Source of the DNA: Desulfuromonadales bacterium
GTDB lineage: Bacteria; Desulfobacterota; Desulfuromonadia; Desulfuromonadales; BM103
NCBI GenBank assembly: GCA_014860225.1
Contig: JACZKE010000006.1
Location: 1 to 64,000, forward strand
Direction of reading: 5' to 3'
DNA: 64,000 nucleotides
A program made the translations under genes and the position numbers. This document shows positions 60,093 to 64,000 of this stretch, piece after piece. Positions within the stretch are counted from its first letter, which is position 1, and every line of letters begins with the position of its first letter. The notes under the pieces were generated by a model. The model searched no databases. It saw nothing but the letters and a program-made list of their open reading frames with translations, and was not told the DNA's origin.

Positions 60093-61418
60093 GTGGCGAG
60101 AGGAGAGGCACTGAAGAATCAAACGAACCACATCAAGTTCCCTCCCTCGCGGCTCTCCTGGAGTATCTGGGGACTCGGCGCGGCCCTTTATCTCATCGGC
60201 TTTTACCAGCGGGTCGCTCCCGCCGTGATAACCGAGGAGTTAAGCAGGGATTTCAGCCTTGGTGCGGCGGCGCTGGGCAACCTCTCGGCCTTTTATTTTT
60301 ACAGCTACGTCGCGATGCAGATTCCCACCGGTATCCTCGCCGACAGGTGGGGGCCAAGGAAGCTCCTCGCAGCAGGGGCCTTCGTTGCCGCCCTCGGCTC
60401 GATTATCTTCGCCCTTTCCGGCAATATGGTCATGGCAGGAATCGGCAGATTGCTCATCGGCGGCTCTGTTGCCGTGGCTTTTGTGGGGATGCTCAAGATC
60501 GCCAGCGTATGGTTCGCGCCGCGGCAGTTCGCCCTTGCCACCGGGCTGGCCCTGTTTGTCGGCATCTCCGGTGCGGTTTTTGCCGGAGTGCCCTTGCACC
60601 TGCTTGTCATCCGCTTCGGTTGGCGGTCCGTCATGGCGGTCTCTGCGCTGCTGACTTTCTGCATCGGCGTCGCCATCTGGATCGTCGTCCGCGACGACCC
60701 CCGTGAAAAGGGCTATAAAAGCCACGGCCACGGTCACGGCGAAGACGATATCAGCGCGCCCGGGGTGGGTATTGTTGCTGGGATGAAGGAGGTTCTCAAA
60801 TACCGGAACACCTGGCTCTTAATCCTGGCACCGGGCGGGATTGTCGGCTGCATCCTGACGTTCTCCGGTCTCTGGGGAATACCCTTTCTGACGACCCATT
60901 ACGGCATGACTACCACCAGCGCCGCGACCCTCACCTCAGTCCCGCTTGTTGCATGGGCGGTGAGCAGTCCCTTTTTCGGCGCTCTTTCCGACAGGTTCGG
61001 CAAACGCAAACCCTTCTATCTCATCGGCACCCTCTTCGTTGTACTTTGCTGGGGCGTCATCATCCATATCCCCGGGCTGCCAATGCCAATACTCACCGCA
61101 GCCCTGGCTGTTGCGGGAGCGGCCTCTGGCGGGATGATCATCGGCTTCGCTTATGGCAAGGAGTCTGTCCCAATCCACCTGGCAGGTACCGTCTCGGGGA
61201 TGATCAATATGGGTGTGATGGTGGGACCAATGATCCTCCAACCCCTGGTCGGCTGGTTTCTCGACCTTGGTTACAAGGGTGGGGTCGTCGATGGCACGAG
61301 GGTTTACGAGTGGGGTGCCTATCGCGCCGGTTTCTCAATCATGCTCGGCTGGGCGGTTCTCGCCTTCCTCCTCCTGCTGTTTACCAAAGAGACCCATTGT
61401 CGTCAGGGCTCGCACTGA
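60093..61418 (+). CDS. Major facilitator superfamily transporter
   Basis: This 441-residue protein has 12 predicted transmembrane helices. It has the loop 2-3 signature GILADRWGPRKLLAAGA and its second-half counterpart FFGALSDRFGKRKPFYLIG. A histidine-rich loop (KSHGHGHGEDD) lies between the halves. The start is GTG at 60093. The substrate cannot be told from the sequence. It follows the radical SAM gene by 90 bases with a palindrome between, so cotranscription is uncertain. AACGGAGGCACGGAG upstream resembles an intergenic repeat arm. Confidence 0.88.
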   Translation: MARGEALKNQTNHIKFPPSRLSWSIWGLGAALYLIGFYQRVAPAVITEELSRDFSLGAAALGNLSAFYFYSYVAMQIPTGILADRWGPRKLLAAGAFVAALGSIIFALSGNMVMAGIGRLLIGGSVAVAFVGMLKIASVWFAPRQFALATGLALFVGISGAVFAGVPLHLLVIRFGWRSVMAVSALLTFCIGVAIWIVVRDDPREKGYKSHGHGHGEDDISAPGVGIVAGMKEVLKYRNTWLLILAPGGIVGCILTFSGLWGIPFLTTHYGMTTTSAATLTSVPLVAWAVSSPFFGALSDRFGKRKPFYLIGTLFVVLCWGVIIHIPGLPMPILTAALAVAGAASGGMIIGFAYGKESVPIHLAGTVSGMINMGVMVGPMILQPLVGWFLDLGYKGGVVDGTRVYEWGAYRAGFSIMLGWAVLAFLLLLFTKETHCRQGSH

Positions 61419-61491
61419 CCTCATGAAAACGGCAGCACAATTCCAATGTGTGCCGACCTGTCCCTTTTTACCTTCCTTTTAAAACCTTCTG

Positions 61492-62745
<1,254 letters not shown>

Positions 62746-63085
62746 TGAAGAGAACCTGTAAGTCATATTAACCTGTCCGAGGGTTCTTACTGTAGCAGAT
62801 ATCGGATAAAAGGGCTCTCCTTTTAAGGCAGATTTGTTTGAGTGCCCTGTACCGTTCACGGATTTGGAGGCAACTTCAATCGAATACTGACTTGCGTGAA
62901 TGATGATCTGCAATATAGTTGAGAAGACGAGCGCTTCGAAAAATGTGTCATCACGGATAGCGTGTCCCACCTGACTCAGGAGAGATCGAGAGCCATGAAA
63001 AGGCACCAAACATCTACAAGATAATGTTGGATTCTCCTCGGGTCATGGAAGAGAGGCCAAAAAACCACCACAAAGGAGGCTTTGC
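62746..63085. other. Gene-free divergent gap
   Basis: A 340-base region between the RlmI-type and DJ-1/PfpI-type genes. It contains an open extension of the methyltransferase frame but no better start. AAAGGAGG lies just before the DJ-1/PfpI start at 63086. No other feature is recognised. Confidence 0.4.
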
Positions 63086-63601
63086 ATGGAACTCAAGGGA
63101 AAGGAAATCGCCGTTCTGGTGGAACAACTTTACGAAGATCTGGAACTCTGGTACCCGGTCCTGCGCTTTCGAGAGGCCGGTGCCATTGTGCATATTGTAG
63201 GTCCGAAGAAAGCACGTTATCCCTCCAAACATGGCTATGAAGCGGAAGCGGATCTGTCAGCAGACATGGCCAAGACAAAAAACTTCGATGCCGTCATCAT
63301 CCCGGGTGGTTATTCTCCGGACCACATGCGCCGCCACCCGGCAATGGTCGATCTGGTGCGCGAGGCGGCAAAGGCGGATAAGGTGGTGGCAGCCATCTGT
63401 CATGGCGGCTGGATGCTTTGTTCGGCTGGAGTGGTGAAAGGTAAAAAAGCGACCTGTTACTTCTCCATCAAGGACGATTTGGTCAATGCCGGAGCCGAGT
63501 ATGTCGATGAGGAGGTGGTGCGAGACGGAAACCTGATTACCTCGCGCTTCCCTGACGACCTCCCTGCCTTCTGTCGAAGTATCATAGAAGCATTACACTA
63601 A
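63086..63601 (+). CDS. DJ-1/PfpI family protein
   Basis: This 171-residue protein has the flavodoxin-like fold of type 1 glutamine-amidotransferase-like proteins, with the nucleophilic cysteine in AAICHGGWMLCSAG and the N-terminal VLVEQLYEDLELWYPVLRFREAG. Members act as chaperones, glyoxalases or protein deglycases, or have unclear activity; the sequence does not decide. AAAGGAGG lies before the start. It is followed by a DksA/TraR-type gene, 87 bases downstream on the same strand. Confidence 0.88.
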   Translation: MELKGKEIAVLVEQLYEDLELWYPVLRFREAGAIVHIVGPKKARYPSKHGYEAEADLSADMAKTKNFDAVIIPGGYSPDHMRRHPAMVDLVREAAKADKVVAAICHGGWMLCSAGVVKGKKATCYFSIKDDLVNAGAEYVDEEVVRDGNLITSRFPDDLPAFCRSIIEALH

Positions 63602-63688
63602 TGATTCAAGACAGGTCAGGGATGGCCTGACGATGAGACGCAAGTTGTGCGGTTGTCTCCAGCAAAACCTGAACATGAGGAGGAATCC

Positions 63689-64000
63689 ATGCCACGAGTA
63701 TCAGAAGAACGCCAGGCAAAGCTCACCAAGCTGCTGTTGACGGAAAAGCAGCGGGTGTGGGCCGAGGTTCGCCGTGATCTGTTCGAAAAAGTGGGAGAAG
63801 AGCTTCACGGTCAAAGGGAAATCCCTCAGGATGCAGGGGACCAAAGTCTCATCGACCTTTTGGAAGATACCAACCTGGCCATCGCAGATATTCGACGTCA
63901 GGAATTGACCCGCATCGACGAAACCCTGGAACGGCTCAGGCAAGGCCGCTACGGCATTTGCGAAGATTGCGGCGCGGCGATTAGTCTCGAAAGGCTTCGA
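63689..64000 (+). CDS. DksA/TraR-type C4 zinc-finger protein, partial
   Basis: The window ends inside this gene; 104 codons are visible. The start at 63689 follows GAGGAGGAA. An N-terminal helix pair (RQAKLTKLLLTEKQRVWAEV and EETNLAIADI-like DTNLAIADIRRQEL) leads to the first zinc pair in YGICEDCGAAIS; the second cysteine pair lies beyond the edge. DksA-like proteins bind RNA polymerase in the secondary channel. Whether the coiled-coil tip carries the DksA aspartates is not clear, so a general TraR/DksA-type call is made. Confidence 0.85.
   Translation, partial: MPRVSEERQAKLTKLLLTEKQRVWAEVRRDLFEKVGEELHGQREIPQDAGDQSLIDLLEDTNLAIADIRRQELTRIDETLERLRQGRYGICEDCGAAISLERLR

Overview
The window looks like a chromosomal segment of a Gram-negative anaerobe of the Desulfuromonadales/Geobacterales type (Desulfobacterota). 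This is inferred from a complex I operon with a NuoB-NuoC-NuoD single-chain fusion, ferredoxin-linked 2-oxoacid oxidation, a TRAP transporter, a KaiC-like/PEP-synthase-like fusion protein, ThyX, exported MsrA/MsrB and repeat-rich intergenic spacers. No 16S rRNA gene is present, so the genus is not claimed.

Layout. 0.1-15 kb is a patchy, accessory-looking region: an Ada-type DNA repair regulator, a tRNA-Glu with its terminator, a cupin, a Phd/RelE-type toxin-antitoxin pair with a phased GTAC operator, an RHS remnant, a Tat-exported amidohydrolase, msrB-msrA beside a two-component system, an exported ATP-dependent DNA ligase, a soluble hybrid kinase, a hotdog thioesterase, a Sel1-repeat protein and mscL. 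A diverged copy of the tRNA-Glu 3' flank lies 11 kb downstream, possibly the scar of an old integration. 15.7-20.4 kb holds gdhA, the KaiC-like/ATP-grasp fusion protein and rnhA.

20.5-35.4 kb is one complete 14-subunit complex I operon in 12 genes (nuoA, nuoBCD, E-N). Five of its spacers contain repeats: inverted repeats, two heptamer tandem repeats and two copies of a 147-bp structured element. A third copy of that element lies at 36.8 kb. A CoA-binding protein, a small zinc-ribbon protein, a DUF1232-like protein, a cyclophilin and an enoyl-CoA hydratase family protein follow.

38.9-51.1 kb is the most interesting block: a divergent HTH regulator, a tryptophanase with all three tryptophan-type specificity residues, a complete TRAP transporter, an aminotransferase, a single-chain indolepyruvate:ferredoxin oxidoreductase, a single-chain ADP-forming acyl-CoA synthetase and RidA. 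It reads as a tryptophan (aromatic amino acid) catabolic module with two branches. One is beta-elimination to indole, pyruvate and ammonia. The other is transamination and oxidative decarboxylation to indoleacetyl-CoA, with ATP made in the last step. RidA would clear the 2-aminoacrylate released by the first branch.

51.1-64 kb holds mostly housekeeping genes: a GIY-YIG protein, an AsmA-like protein, a YajD-like HNH protein, a Kef-type antiporter, a VF530-type protein, a Na/Pi cotransporter, greB, thyX translationally coupled to a radical SAM gene, an MFS transporter, an RlmI-type methyltransferase, a DJ-1/PfpI protein and a DksA/TraR-type gene that runs off the right edge.
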